From Zantedeschia hybrid cultivar (Eukaryota > Streptophyta > Magnoliopsida > Alismatales > Araceae), in NCBI GenBank assembly GCA_030544215.1, contig JARZZO010000016.1:54601501-54665500 (forward strand): DNA of 64,000 nucleotides, read 5' to 3'. Shown here in pieces: positions 12,706 to 23,964 of the stretch. The position numbers were made by a program, and so were the translations under genes. Every line of letters begins with the position of its first letter. The stretch's first letter is position 1. The notes under the pieces were generated by a model, which saw nothing but the letters and a program-made list of their open reading frames with translations, ran no database searches and had not been told where the DNA came from.

Positions 12706-13073
12706 GTACATGTCGCCTATGTCTATATTTGTACAACAAATTTTTAAAACTAATAAAATTACATAAACAATGTAGTATTCTAAAATTTTTAAACTAATAA
12801 AATTACATAAAGTAATAAGCAATTGAAGTACCTCAAATTTTTCTAAGTCCCATTATGACATGCCAAACGGAGAATAAGTTTGCCCTTGTATTCTTGGAAT
12901 AAGGAGGGCATTATTGTCTTTTTTAGTCACTTATTCCCGTTACTATCCTCATGCGTACCAAACGAAGAATAAACTTACTTTTTGCTTTTAATCCAGTTTG
13001 TACCAAACGCACGCAAGATTAAGAATAGGGATAATTTGTTCTAGGATGACTTAAGCTTATTCTGTTGGAATGT

Positions 13074-13095
13074 TATCCCGATACCAAACGGGACC
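13074..13095 (-). repeat. Harbinger right terminal inverted repeat
   Basis: This is the inverse of 618-639, perfect over 22 bp, followed directly by the TAA duplication. Confidence 0.93.
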
Positions 13096-13098
13096 TAA
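13096..13098. other. Target-site duplication TAA (right) of the Harbinger
   Basis: It matches 615-617. With one TAA copy and the element discounted, an open minus-strand frame runs across the junction into the 1-614 fragment, which marks the insertion point within gypsy element 1. Confidence 0.9.
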
Positions 13099-13139
13099 GG
13101 GATCAAGAAACAGTCTATTCAATGCAATATACAGATCCC

Positions 13140-14031
13140 TTAAGTCAAACCATCTGTGCACCATTCACACTCAGGGTCTTGAAACTTCCACCTTTTCATT
13201 GGCCACAGAGCCTCCAGGGACTGGTACGTGAGCAACTCTGAACAATGTCTGACTAGGTCTCTTCCATATATGTCATGGAGATCAAAACAGGAAGTAATGA
13301 CTACTGTATTATCATGACTGATCACGGGCCCCTTGACGAAATGTGTGTATAGGGTCCATGTTAAGGGGTCCCGGCCTTCTTTGCATGGTGTGGACATTGT
13401 CTCCCATATCTTATGGCCGTCTTCATTTTCTTCCTGGTGAGTAATGTCCTGCTTCACTTTTCTTGGCCTATAGCCCAGGCCATTTTCAGGTGTCCTTCGG
13501 TTGTCCTTGATGGGCGTGGTTCTGCCTTGTAATTGTGTGCCCAGGCCCTTTCCAGGCTGATAACCACCATTCATCATTATTTTCCATCTAGGGGTACTCA
13601 TGCACTTCCCCCGCTTTATGGCATTTAGTGGATAAGGAGTAAGAGTGACGGCCTTTAAAGGATCAGCCACCGGACGGTAGACCTGTAATACCGACAAAAA
13701 AGGTTGTCGGCCAGATGAAGAAGTTGGCTTGATATTCAAGGAGTGAGCAGCAGCAAGGTTCGGCATGCTCGTAACTTTAATGATTCGTCCTTTGTAGGAA
13801 AATTTGAGGCACTGATGATTCGTAGAGGGAATCGCCTCGAGGGTTTTTATATAAGGACGACCCAAAATAGCATTCAAGGAAGGATCGATTTCCAAAATGT
13901 GAAATTCGACCTCGGCATGACATACATGACCTAACTCCACTTTTAAATAGACCATTCCCAGAGGGGAACGGGTGGAATTATCATAAGCTGTTACAGAGAT
14001 AGGGCTAGGCAGCCATTTGTTTTTTGGATAC
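13140..14031 (-). pseudogene. Gypsy protease C-terminal half plus G-patch-like region
   Basis: The minus-strand frame includes ILEIDPSLNAILGRPYIK; the ILGRP block is the conserved C-terminal part of retropepsin-like proteases in plant gypsy elements. About 90 residues later comes a glycine-rich stretch, GGYQPGKGLGTQLQG followed by ENGLGYRPRK, similar to the G-patch often found between protease and reverse transcriptase in plant elements. The frame ends in a stop at 13140-13142, but a one-base shift there leads into a frame that crosses the Harbinger site. The N-terminal half of the protease, with the catalytic Asp, lies on the far side of the solo LTR. Confidence 0.8.
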
Positions 14032-15617
14032 TGTAAGGAATCGGCAAGACGCAGTGGAAAATAAAATCGATTCCTATTGTATCGGTTGCTGGGGTCGTAA
14101 AACGGACATTAAAATTAATGCGGGAAGAACGGTTCTTCACCTTTGCGGGGTTTCGAATCTCCCGTGGATGATGCCGACTCGGTAATCGCGCACGCGCACG
14201 ATCTCTAGAGGTATCCACACGAGTTCCCGTAGCAGACGCGATTTCCTCCTCGACTTGAATGCTCCGAGCAGATCTCAAATCCACTATGCGCGGAGAGAGA
14301 CAGATCCACTCCAAGAGAGAGAGAAGGAGAGAGAGAGAGGAGAGAGAGAATCTGGAGTCAGTAATTCGTCCAACCAACTTTTTACCCCTCCCCTTGGCCC
14401 TCCTTATATAGAAATAAGGATAAGCACAAGGATTAATCCTCATGATTATCCAAGAGTTTGGCCTTGGATAATTCTCCATTAAATCTTCATGTTTATCCTG
14501 CGGCTTTTCATAAAAACCCAGATAAGCATGAAATTTAACGTCTCTCACCGTCTGACGAGAACTCTTATGTGTGTGACCCTCTAGGCCCATATATCAGTCC
14601 GGTTGCAGGCCCATTAAACTTAGAACTGTTTCTTGAGTTTAATATTTATTAATTAACATTTAAACATCATATGTTAAATGATTAATTTAATAAACAAGTG
14701 GATTATCATCTGATGATTAATTCACTTGGCCTTCTGATCATGAACAGCACCAAACACTACCTCATGATCCCAGAAGATATAAGGGATACTGTTCCCTTCA
14801 ATTGAACCTTTCTGTCTGCAGATACCGCACATATATAATCCTTCACTCATGCAATGTCCCAATAACGCAAGGGTATGGTTTTATAGTCAAACCCTCTATC
14901 ACATTATCTAGATGGATTCCAGTACACAGTTAATATCTAGAAAGACATCTCTTTCATTTGACCCTGGCCAGGGATTTCTGTGTACACATCCATAGGACAT
15001 TCTCTCTCCAGTCTTATACCAAGAGTGAGTGATCTCTTGTTGTTCACTCAATTACCTTCGCAAGCTTTCCACTGTATCTGAAAGACCGATTATGGTGGAC
15101 TTAATGGTTAAAGTCCACGAGTCAGAGAATCAAGATACAATGGTCCACAAACAAGGTATCATTGGTGACTCAGGTCAAAGGACCAACTGTGCTACTGCAA
15201 CGATTGAATTCCCTGGTTGACTAATAGGTATAATTACCATCCAGGAATTCTTATTTGGGTATGTTCAGTGAACTCATTCTCTAATGAGCACCCACTTATT
15301 TGTCTTAGTGTCACCACACAAGTGAATGTGAGATCATTCACCCTCATCACATGAGCAGACATAACTTGTGTCGATCTTATCAGATATTTAATGTCCATTT
15401 CAAATATCCTATGATCGAGAACTGTTTAAGACAATTGACTGAGGATATTGATCTCACTATCATGATCTCATCATGATTCAATATCCCATACATTTGTCTA
15501 TGGACCTTCATTACGATAGTTACTTTGCGAGAACTATAAATGAAGAAATAATTACCTTTATTAATTATTTGAACTAGAATGTACAATGATTGGCTTTGAG
15601 GCCACCCAATTCTAACA
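14032..15617 (-). mobile_element. Solo LTR A of a Ty1/copia-type element (1586 bp)
   Basis: On the + strand it begins TGTAAGGAATCGG and ends CCAATTCTAACA, with flanks GATAC and GGTAC (4 of 5 matching). It is collinear over its whole length with 54872-56449. Orientation is taken as minus because TATATAAGGA (14403-14410) reads as a TATA box on that strand, followed by the leader-like half. No internal coding region is attached, so this is a solo LTR left by recombination. It lies between the two conserved protease motifs of gypsy element 1. Confidence 0.87.
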
Positions 15618-15948
15618 GGTACACCGCACAATTCAATTGTCTTCAGAAGCAAGACATTAATTGAAGCCCCTGTGTCGACCAGACATGCATCTACGGCCTT
15701 CTTGCAAATATTGACCGTAATACTTAGAGCCATGCTTTTGGCTGCTGGTGGTGCTAGTTCCGAGCATGAAATGAGATAGAGGGCTGATCCCCCTGAGGAA
15801 CTAGTAGTGTGGCTATCTTCTCTACCGGCACGTCTTCTTTGACCATCACTTTTTGTAGATACTCCATCAGAGCCTCTTGATAGGTCTTCGATCTCTTTAT
15901 CAATTCAAGCACAGAGATTCGTGCCGGTATTCTGTCAAGATGTTTCAA
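15618..15948 (-). pseudogene. Gypsy element 1 protease N-terminal half
   Basis: The minus strand carries HLDRIPARISVLELIKRS at about 15945-15890, a conserved pre-protease block in plant Ty3/gypsy polyproteins. The retropepsin active site follows as CLVDTGASINVL at about 15690-15655. The frame runs directly into the end of solo LTR A. The two pieces (about 15735-15948 and 15618-15735) are in different frames, so a frameshift is also present. Confidence 0.8.
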
Positions 15949-16239
15949 CAGGTCATATTGAGTGCCTGGTGCACTCTCATCGTTATGTTCTTCCTCCGGC
16001 GGGTGTGATGGACCGTCTCTAACTGTTGATTAAGGAAAGACCTTATTGAAGATCCTCCCACTCCGGAGTGCATGTTCTTCAGTAGTGGAAAGGCCGGGTG
16101 ATAACTTGAGCACCGCAGGGTTAGTGGATGGTGTGGAGGGTTGGTATACGAGTGATGGTGTGGGGTTAGTTGATGGTGGCATGGTACGGATGAGAGGCCT
16201 AGATGGTTGGATGGTGGAAGGGTAATTGGTTGGTGCGGA

Positions 16240-17343
16240 TTAAGTGGGGAATGGCATGCGGAGTAGAGGTTTAGATGGTTGTATGGTGTTTGGGTAAGCG
16301 TTGGCAGTAGTAGGTGATGTAGGGAATGGTACGCGGAGCAGTGGTCTGGATGGCATGAGGGGTGCGTGATTAGCTTGCGGGGGGTTGTTTAATGGAGGCG
16401 TAGTGGCGTGGGGGATAATGGGTTTGAGGAAAGTGGGCGGTGGTGATGGGTTAGTGGGTTTAAGGAAAGTGGGCGGTGGTGATGAGTTAGTTGGTACGGG
16501 AGAGTGATATGCGGGTGTTGGTATAGGTGTGATGGTAACGGGTTGTGGTCTAGGTATATGGAGGGTGCAGCGTGGTGCTTGTTCTGTGGTGCTCGGAGTG
16601 TGGTCTGCTGAATAAATAGAGGAAGAACCCTCTATCTTCCACTGTTGCCCTCGATTAGCCTCAGACCGGCTATTTGTCAAAATAGGGGCGACTTGATTCT
16701 GGTTCTGGTGCTTCGGGAGTGGATTTTGCACTATACCCATGTTTGGAGGCGTCGCTGCCTGCGCCGGTGCTTTTGGTTGTTGTTGTTGCTGTTGCTATTG
16801 TTGTTGTGGTCTTCTCGCCTTCAAGGCGGATATATACTTCTTCATTTCTTCCCAATCAATGCCTCCCTGCTCGTTGAGATCATAAATATAATCTCGGAAT
16901 TGGAAGCAGGTATCTATGGTGTGTCCAGGTTGTCAGTGAAAATAACAATACCTAGAAGTGTCGGTATTTTGGGGCCAAACTACTTTTTTTCTTGGCAAAA
17001 GCAAGACATTGGCTGCCATTAAAGCACTGAAGATATCTGATAAGGATTCTGGAAGGACTAGATATTCTGCCATCTTCGGGCCTGGACATTTTCTCTACTG
17101 GTTATAATCAGCAGGAGGAGGCACATTGTGGTATGCCGGTGGTGTGCGCGGCTGGTACTGCTGCTGTTGTGGGTGCTGATACTGTTGCTATGGGGGCTGA
17201 TACTGTAGTTGCCGTTGTGGCTGCTGCTGTGTCTGCTATTGTTGTTGCTGGTTCGGCTGCTGAGGCCGCTGGTACTGAGGCTGCTGATACTGTGGGTTCG
17301 GCTACTACTATCTGTAACCCTGCTGGTTTGGCTGTTGTGGCCG
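16240..17343 (-). pseudogene. Gypsy element 1 Gln/Pro-rich linker after gag
   Basis: Minus-strand translation is rich in Gln, Pro and Tyr (QQPQYQRPQQPNQQ-like), then Pro/Ser/Thr-rich with PPPTFLKP occurring twice and PLLRVPFPT-like peptides repeated. Several stops interrupt it. It links gag to the pre-protease block. CAG/CTG-type triplet repeats (17130-17350) explain the spurious Ala/Val-rich and Leu-rich frames on the other strand. Confidence 0.6.
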
Positions 17344-18795
17344 TTAGTACTGTGGTTGCTGATTCCTCACGAATTGGGGCTGATTGTTGTTCATGCTACT
17401 AACCTGCTCATGGGAGAGCGTGCCCTCAGTGGTTGGACCTGTGTTAGGAGAATTTGGCACGGCAGGCTTCCGAGGTGGAGGCCTGCTAGGTCGGTGAGGA
17501 TCAAAGACACTAGAGAACGTAGCATCCTTGAAAGTATTTTGGCAATACCGTGCTCTTTCATAGAGCTCTGCCATGCTGGTCAAGTTGTTCAGGGCGAGGA
17601 CTAACTTAAACTGAGGTGTAGCATTGGAGATTAACATTTTTACTTGCTCTGACTCAGACAGATGATCTTTCACTTTTTCTGCCATGCCCCTCCATCTATC
17701 AGCAAAACTGACGAACTCCTCCTCCAAATTAGCAATGGATAGAGAGGGGGCAACTCTATCCTGATATCGTTGAATGAACTTTCGTGATACGATACCGTAG
17801 TCCTCTACTTCAGCAGGTTCTAAAGAAAAGAACCATTCGAGGGCTGGTCCCTCCAAGGATTTTCTGAACAAAAATGTCAACGACCTCTTGTCGTTTTGCC
17901 AGAAAGATGACTCATACATAAACTCCTTCAAATGAGTGAAGGGGTTACCAGTACCGTTGTATTTTCGGTATACCGGCATCTTAGAGGGTGGCAAATGGAA
18001 TATAGGCAGACTTGGCAGGTTAATCTCATGTGCAGCTTTAACTCCCATCATCTTCTGAAGGTTGTTGAACTGTTCGTCCATACGCTCCAACTTTGCAAGC
18101 AGAGCTTGTGTTGTTGGATCAACCTGGGGAGGAGGGGGAGGTGGAGGTACATGATAGGCCTGTTGCCTAGAGTATGTAGGGCATGGGGGACAATAGAGCT
18201 GAGGTCCGGCAGACCTTCCGTCATGCCCGAGGGCATTTTGGTAAGTAGGCGTCAGCGGCCTGACCGGTTGCCTCGAAGAAGAAAGTTGTGGCCCAGTTGG
18301 CCGAGAGGTTGAAACTTGATGGCCTTCCATGGCCTGGGGAATGAAGGAAGTATGATGAGGAGGAGGTTGAGGAATGACAGGGGGAGCCGTAGGATTCGGC
18401 TCAGCAGACTGCATGGGTGTCTTCCCCTTCAAAATAGACTGGATTGCCTCGAACTGTCGAGGATCAAGACGGGAGGCAAGAACTCCCAAAGCGTTCACTA
18501 GATCCGAGGGATCAGAGGATGAAGGATCATTCGGGTTCATGCCCCCCTCGAAAATAGGATTAGGAATCGCATGCACATGCGGAGGAAGATCAGAATATTG
18601 ATCATGAGCACAAGGAAGAGGAGTTTGTTGGTTTCCCTCGTATCGAACTGAACAAGAATGGGGATTACGGGGGGCATCAACATCTCTCCCGCTTTCAAAG
18701 TGGTAATCAGACTCAAGAGAGGCATTAGCATCTCCCTCGTTGTTGACTAGGGCATATGGAGCCATGCTCAAATCCCTACCTGATCGAAGTAGCAT
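17344..18795 (-). CDS. Gypsy element 1 gag, 483 aa
   Basis: The minus-strand ATG at 18795 starts MLLRSGRDLSMAPYALV, a typical plant gypsy gag beginning; upstream extension of the frame has no ATG. The N-terminal half is Pro-rich and disordered. A retrotransposon gag (capsid-like) domain spans about residues 255-400, with the blocks YNGTGNPFTHLKEFMYE, GPALEWFFSLEP and IQRYQDRVAPSLSIANLEEE. The C-terminus is Asn/Gln-rich. The frame is uninterrupted through the gag domain, unlike the rest of the element. No zinc knuckle is seen. Gag packages element RNA in cytoplasmic particles. Confidence 0.88.
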   Translation of the reverse strand: MLLRSGRDLSMAPYALVNNEGDANASLESDYHFESGRDVDAPRNPHSCSVRYEGNQQTPLPCAHDQYSDLPPHVHAIPNPIFEGGMNPNDPSSSDPSDLVNALGVLASRLDPRQFEAIQSILKGKTPMQSAEPNPTAPPVIPQPPPHHTSFIPQAMEGHQVSTSRPTGPQLSSSRQPVRPLTPTYQNALGHDGRSAGPQLYCPPCPTYSRQQAYHVPPPPPPPQVDPTTQALLAKLERMDEQFNNLQKMMGVKAAHEINLPSLPIFHLPPSKMPVYRKYNGTGNPFTHLKEFMYESSFWQNDKRSLTFLFRKSLEGPALEWFFSLEPAEVEDYGIVSRKFIQRYQDRVAPSLSIANLEEEFVSFADRWRGMAEKVKDHLSESEQVKMLISNATPQFKLVLALNNLTSMAELYERARYCQNTFKDATFSSVFDPHRPSRPPPRKPAVPNSPNTGPTTEGTLSHEQVSSMNNNQPQFVRNQQPQY

Positions 18796-19798
18796 GATAT
18801 TAGATTTTTTCAAAGATTTGCAGACAAGTTGCAAAAAGATTAAGCAAACAAGTGGATGTTTAACGTTATTTCAGGATTCCTTGTTGGGTTATTTGAATTC
18901 AATTAATCACAAATTCACTCAAAGGGCAGGATCCTAGTTTCAGTTCAATTTCCACCGTTATAATCTACGACTTTCTCTCACAACGTTATGAAAATCTAAC
19001 CAGGACTTCGATTGGTACAACCAACCCGATGAACAAGGAGGAATACCTTGATTTTGGGGACTTACGGAGGTCTTTAACGCCAACCACTCTAGTCTGATTG
19101 AGGGACCGATCTAATCAGAGAGAGGTGAAGACGTCAAGAAAGGTGTTCTTAAGAGAAAATGGGGGTGTTAGCTCCAGTGCGTATGACCTGTAGCCTGGAT
19201 GGCCTCTAATGCTTATTACGTAATGTGTAGTAGCAAGCAGATCAGAAATATGAGAACTGAAGAAAAAAATAAGAAACTGCCTGAAACGCGTTGCTGTTGG
19301 TCGACGCTAATCAAACAGAACCTTATTTTTCTCACAGAATCTCAGGTAGCAGACAACAGAGAATTTTGCCTGAAAGGTGTCTGGGTTGGACGACGCGGTA
19401 TGAAACGCGTCGCTGCTCCTGGACGCTTTTCAAGTCACAGAATCAACAATTAAGGAGGAATTTCTAGATCGATTCCTCCTCAAACAGACAAAATGAAAGC
19501 TGTAAATAATCGGCTCATGCGATTCTTTTTATTTCAATTTTTTTAACAGGATGATTTATCATGTAAACAACAAAACATTCAATCAATCACACATGCTTCT
19601 TATCACAAAAACAACTCTTCAATCAATCAAACGGGGAGGGCAAGATCTTGCCATAGGGGTGTGCACGTGGTGCACGTAGGAATAACAATTAAATTTAAAA
19701 CTCACCGATCGGTGAGGACGTGTCGAGAGACACAGGTGGTGTATAGAGAGTGCCCGATTGATGAAAGCAAGAACAAAAATTAAGAGATGGCGAGACCA

Positions 19799-19817
19799 AG
19801 TCCCACCGTGATCGCCA
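19799..19817 (-). promoter_or_regulatory. Primer binding site of gypsy element 1
   Basis: Minus-strand TGGCGATCACGGTGGGACT lies 6 nt inside the 5' LTR end. Its TGGCGA start and position fit plant gypsy primer sites. Which tRNA it matches was not checked. Confidence 0.65.
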
Positions 19818-19823
19818 AAAAGC

Positions 19824-21101
19824 TGTGAGTGCTCAAATTAGGTGTGTGATTATCATAAAAATTATGTTGTTTATGTGACAAATAAACCTATTAAAACTAA
19901 GTGAATGTGATCGCCAGAAACTTTTAACTAAAAAGTTCCAAAAGAAAAGATTGATCGCCTACCTGTTTTGGAATTGAGAGATTTTTGAGTCCTTGATTCC
20001 CCTCCTTCAGTCGGCTGAAGAACGAGAGCCCTTTTGACTTTGTTCTTGCTTTGGCTGTTTATCAGACTTTGAGGATCATCTAGATTCCTTTTTCTTGTTG
20101 ATTCTCTCCTCTTTATCTCCTTTTGTACCTTTGAACCTTACAAAAAGTGGAAATAAAGAAAGATGGAACAATAAGAACTCAAATAGATGTAGTATCTATT
20201 CCAGTAGAAATTCTAATCATGCAACTAAACAAATGAACTCACTTGTTTGTGGTCTTTGTAAACCCCTTAAAATATGGATTGGAAAATAATGCTAGTGAGT
20301 TTGTGTTGCATGGAGTGATGTGATGAAAATATGAAAAAGATGCAGAAATTAATTAAGAACTAAGTTGGATGGCCCCTGGAAAGCCTTGGTCTTTGAAAGC
20401 TCTTGAATGGACGAAGAACGGATGAAGAAAGGATGTAGACTCCGCGAAGTAGCAGCGTTTCGATTCTTCAGCATCTGGACGTCGTCTTCTTCTTGGATCA
20501 CTCAAAATTATCACTAATCTTTCAAGAATTATCACTAATCTTCACTAACTTTTTAATGACCAAGAGGTTGGGTATTTATAGGCTTTACATCCGCGGTTAC
20601 TTAAAGATTAATATGAAAGAATTTAAAGTTTATTCAACTAACAAACAGATAAACACATATTCATTCATCATTATCTGTAATTATCTAAAACGCGTCGCCC
20701 ATGGGAGACGTCTTTTAGACTAATTAAGATAAGGATAAACATCCGGAAAAAGAGACAAAAACAGCTTAGGAGACCTAAATGGCGTCGTGTCTTAAAAACG
20801 TCTTTTAGCTAATTAATCAATTAATTAAAATTCAAACTTAAAAATCAAAATAGGAATAAAGTCTAAATGGCATCTACACATGTTGACGTCTTTTAGACTT
20901 TTTCATATTTGATTAAAATTTAAGTTAAAAATAAATTTAATTAATTAACTTAAATTATGTCTGTCTGACCCTATACTATTTAGATAATTAATCCGGAAAT
21001 ATTAATAAAAATTAACTAATTATTAAATATCAGACCATTCTGAGGCATTATTATATGATATGAAATTTACTCAAAATGATGTTAAAATTAGCGTGTCTAC
21101 A
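19824..21101 (-). repeat. 5' LTR of gypsy element 1 (about 1278 bp)
   Basis: On the minus strand it starts TGTAGACACGCTAATTTTAA and ends CTCACA just before the primer binding site. A TATA box, TATAAATA, is at 20573-20580 on the minus strand. The outer edge is fixed by where the older + strand pol sequence resumes at about 21102. The paired 3' LTR is outside the window. Confidence 0.82.
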
Positions 21102-23964
21102 ATTGAGTTCACTATTGAGCTCGTGCTAGGTACGGTGTTGTCCAAGGCTCCGTATCAGATGTCTCTTGCTGAGCTCGCTGAGTTGAAGTTGCAATTGTAG
21201 GAGTTGCTGGATACGGATTTTATCTAACCCAACATTTCTTCGTGGAGTGCTCCTGTTCTATTTATTCAGAAGAAAGATGGCTCCTTGAGGTTCTGTATTG
21301 ATTACATACAGTTGAATCAGGTGACAGTGAAGAACAAGTACCCGCTTCTCATGGTTGATGATTTATTTGATTAGTTGCAGTCTGCTAGAGTGTTCTCGAA
21401 GATTGATTTGTAGTCCGGGTATTATTAGTTGAGGATCCGAGAGTCAGATGTGAGTAAGATGACTTTCAAGATGGGATACGAACATTATCAGTTTTAGGTT
21501 ATGCCTTTCTGCTTGACCAACACTCTAACGACGTTTATGGATATGATGAATAGGGTTTTCAGAGCATATGTAGATCAATTTATAGTGGTGTTCGTGGATG
21601 ATATTTTGGTGTATTCTCCTTATGAAGAGGAGCACGCTTGTCATCTCCAAGTGGAGCTGCAAACCCTAAGGGAGCATCAGCTCTACCCAAGTTCAGCAAG
21701 TGCAAATTTTTGCTAAGGAAGGTGCACTACTTTGGGCATGTGTTAGTAGATGCAGCCAAGGTTGAAATAGTGATTTGGTGGAAGAGATCGAAGACCGTGA
21801 TAGAAATCAAAAGCTTCTTAGTGCTGGCAAGGTATTACATGTGATTTATCCATGACTTTTTTTCCATTGCGGCACCCTTGACAAAGTTGACTCGTAAGGG
21901 AGTTCGCTTTGCATGGATTGAGGAGTATGAGTAGAGCTTTTTAGAGCTAAAGGTTTGTCTCACTTCAGCTCCAGTTCTAGTGCTTCCATCTGGTTTCGAT
22001 GATTTTGTGGTTTATTCAAACGCTTCTCGTCCTGGATTGGGTGTAGTTTTGATGTAGCACAGAAGGGTGGTGGCTTATACTTTTAGGCAATTGAAGCAGC
22101 ATGAGGAGAATTATCCCACTCTTGATTTAGAATTGGAGGCTGTGGTGTTTGCATTGAAGATTTGGCGGCCCTATTTGTATGGAGAGAAGTTTTAGGTCTT
22201 CACTTATTATAAGAGTTTGAAGTATGTGTTCACTCAGAAGGATGTAAATATGAGGCAGCACAAGTGGATGTGGTTCATTAAGGATTATGACTTTGACCTT
22301 TCCTATCATCTGAACAAGGCTAATGTTGTGACAGATGCCTTGATCCAGAAGACTATCATACATACCTTATGGTTCATGAGTGGAGGTTGTTTCAGCAGGT
22401 TGTAGAGTCTTCTTTCAAAGTTCCTCGAGAGGATGGCAGAGCAGTGGTAGCTAGTTTGACAGTGAGACCGGCAGTGCACCATTCAGTGGTTGAAGCTCAG
22501 AGGACAAATCCAGAGTTGCCACAGATTTTGCAGATGTCAGAAGTGGAGTTGTGGGATGATCGTACAGTCAGATTCAGGACCAGACTTTATGTTCTAGTAG
22601 AGGAGGAGGTGCGCAACAATGTTCTTAATGAATCACATCGTTCCAGATATGCCATTCACCCCGGTGCTAGTAAGATGTGTCATTATCTAAGGTGATATTT
22701 TTGGTGGCTAGAGATGAAGAAGGATGTGGCTGACTATGTAGTGAGGTGTTTGGTTTGCCAGCATATAAAGACAGAGTACCATAGGCCAGGAGTTTGTTGC
22801 AATTGTTGCGATACCAGAATATAAGTGGGAGCATGTAACCATGGACTTTGTAATGGGGTTGCCTGTAACTCCCAGTAGGAGAGATGCGATCTGAGTGATT
22901 ATTGATCGATTGACCAAGACAGCTCACTTCCTAGCCATTAGAAAGGACTGGTTAATCAGTAAGCTGGTGAGGTTGTTCGTGGATCGAGTCGTGTCTTAGC
23001 ATGGTGTACCCTTGTCGATTGTATCAGACTGAGATCTAAGATTCATTTGAGGGTTTTGCAGGAGTTTCCAGAAGGCATTAGGCACTCAGTTGGTGTTCAG
23101 TTCAACATATCATCCTAAGACAGATGGACAGTTGGAGAGGACCATCCAGACTTTAGAGGACATGCTGAGGGCTTGTTGTCTGGAGTGGGGAGGTTCTTAG
23201 GAGTAGCACTTGCCTATGGTGGAGTTTGCTTATAACAACAATTATCATTCTAGCATCGGCATTGCATCGTATGACACACTATATGGGCGGTTGTGCCGTT
23301 CTCTGTTGGATTGGTTTGTGATTGATGAGAGACAGATAGCAAGGGTAGAGATGGTGCGGCAATGTGTAGAGATCGTCGGGTTGGTGTGGCAAAGGTTGTC
23401 GTCGGTGTAGAGTAGGTAGAAGGATTATGCAGATGTCTGTAGGAGACCACTTGAGTTCGAGGTTGGTGACCACGTGTTTCTCCGAATTTTACCCTCGAAG
23501 GGTGTTATGAGATTTGAGAAGCGAGACAAGTTGAGTTTGCGATTCATTGGGCCTTTCCCTATTCTTGCTCAGATAGGGGAGGTATCACATTAGTTAGCCT
23601 TACTGGAATTTGGAATTCATGATGTGTTCCACATATCGATGTTGAGGAGGTACGTCTGGGATCCATCTCATGTCTTGAACTTTTCAAAGCTGGAAGTTTC
23701 AGAAGATTTGTCATTTCCAGAGTATCCAGTATAGATTGTGGATCGTAAGGAGCATGTTTTGTGGAACAAGGTTATTCCGCTAGTGCAGATTATCTGGCGG
23801 CATTGCTCCAGAGGCAAGGCAACCTAAGGGCGAGAGGATGAGATGTAGGAGTAGTTTTCCTACCTTTTCTAGTTAGTTCCCTTCTTGGATCTTGCCTCGT
23901 TTCCCTTTTAGTTATATCGTTGTTAATTCAATTTTGAGGACGAAATTTTCTTAAGGGGGTAGGG
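21102..23964 (+). pseudogene. Chromoviral Ty3/gypsy element 2 pol remnant (RT-RNaseH-INT-chromodomain)
   Basis: Translating + strand frames around stops gives the known order. Reverse transcriptase has PVLFIQKKDGSLRF and the catalytic FVDDILVYS (about 21590-21620). RNase H follows at about 21980-22350, then the integrase zinc-finger region (SHRSRYAIHPGASKMCHYLR) and core (FAYNNNYHSSIGIASYDTLY at 23218-23280). A C-terminal chromodomain-like tail has DVFHISMLRRYVWDPS and IVDRKEHVLWNKVIPLV. This matches Del/Tekay-type chromoviruses. Many stops, mostly TAG where CAG is expected, and at least one frameshift mark old decay. The 5' part is cut off by gypsy element 1. Confidence 0.9.
23949..23964 (+). 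promoter_or_regulatory. Polypurine tract of gypsy element 2
   Basis: Purine-rich TTAAGGGGGTAGGG lies immediately before the TG of the 3' LTR, where plus-strand priming occurs in Ty3/gypsy elements. Confidence 0.75.

Larger units (their letters stand above)
618..13095 (+). mobile_element. PIF/Harbinger DNA transposon, complete, 12.5 kb
   Basis: The element begins with GGTCCCGTTTGGTATCGG and ends with its exact inverse. The terminal inverted repeat is perfect for 22 bp, and TAA flanks both ends. It encodes the two proteins expected of this superfamily, a Myb/SANT-like protein and a DDE transposase, both on the + strand. The motif CCAAACG recurs near the ends (left about 623 and 674 as its inverse; right about 12863, 12957, 13013 and 13083), which suggests transposase-binding sites. 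Typical autonomous plant members are roughly 4-7 kb; this one is enlarged by tandem arrays and by a roughly 3 kb stretch at 6892-9906. Intact ends argue for a fairly recent insertion into the older gypsy element. Confidence 0.93.
13099..21101 (-). mobile_element. Ty3/gypsy element 1, 5' LTR to protease/G-patch region
   Basis: Reading on the minus strand from 21101: 5' LTR, primer binding site, gag, Gln/Pro-rich linker, protease, and a G-patch-like region, then the Harbinger and the fragment at 1-614. The element sits inside the pol region of an older + strand gypsy copy, so its own duplication cannot be checked here. A solo LTR at 14032-15617 interrupts it. Several stops in the linker and a frameshift near 13145 show it is no longer functional. 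Confidence 0.85.

Noticed and set aside
13140..13955. A host G-patch RNA-binding protein gene
   Set aside because: The ILGRP block and position downstream of gag and protease show it is part of a gypsy polyprotein.
17133..17402. Ala/Val-rich + strand frame that looks like a membrane protein
   Set aside because: It is antisense to the Gln-rich linker of gypsy gag; CTG/CAG-type repeats give hydrophobic frames.
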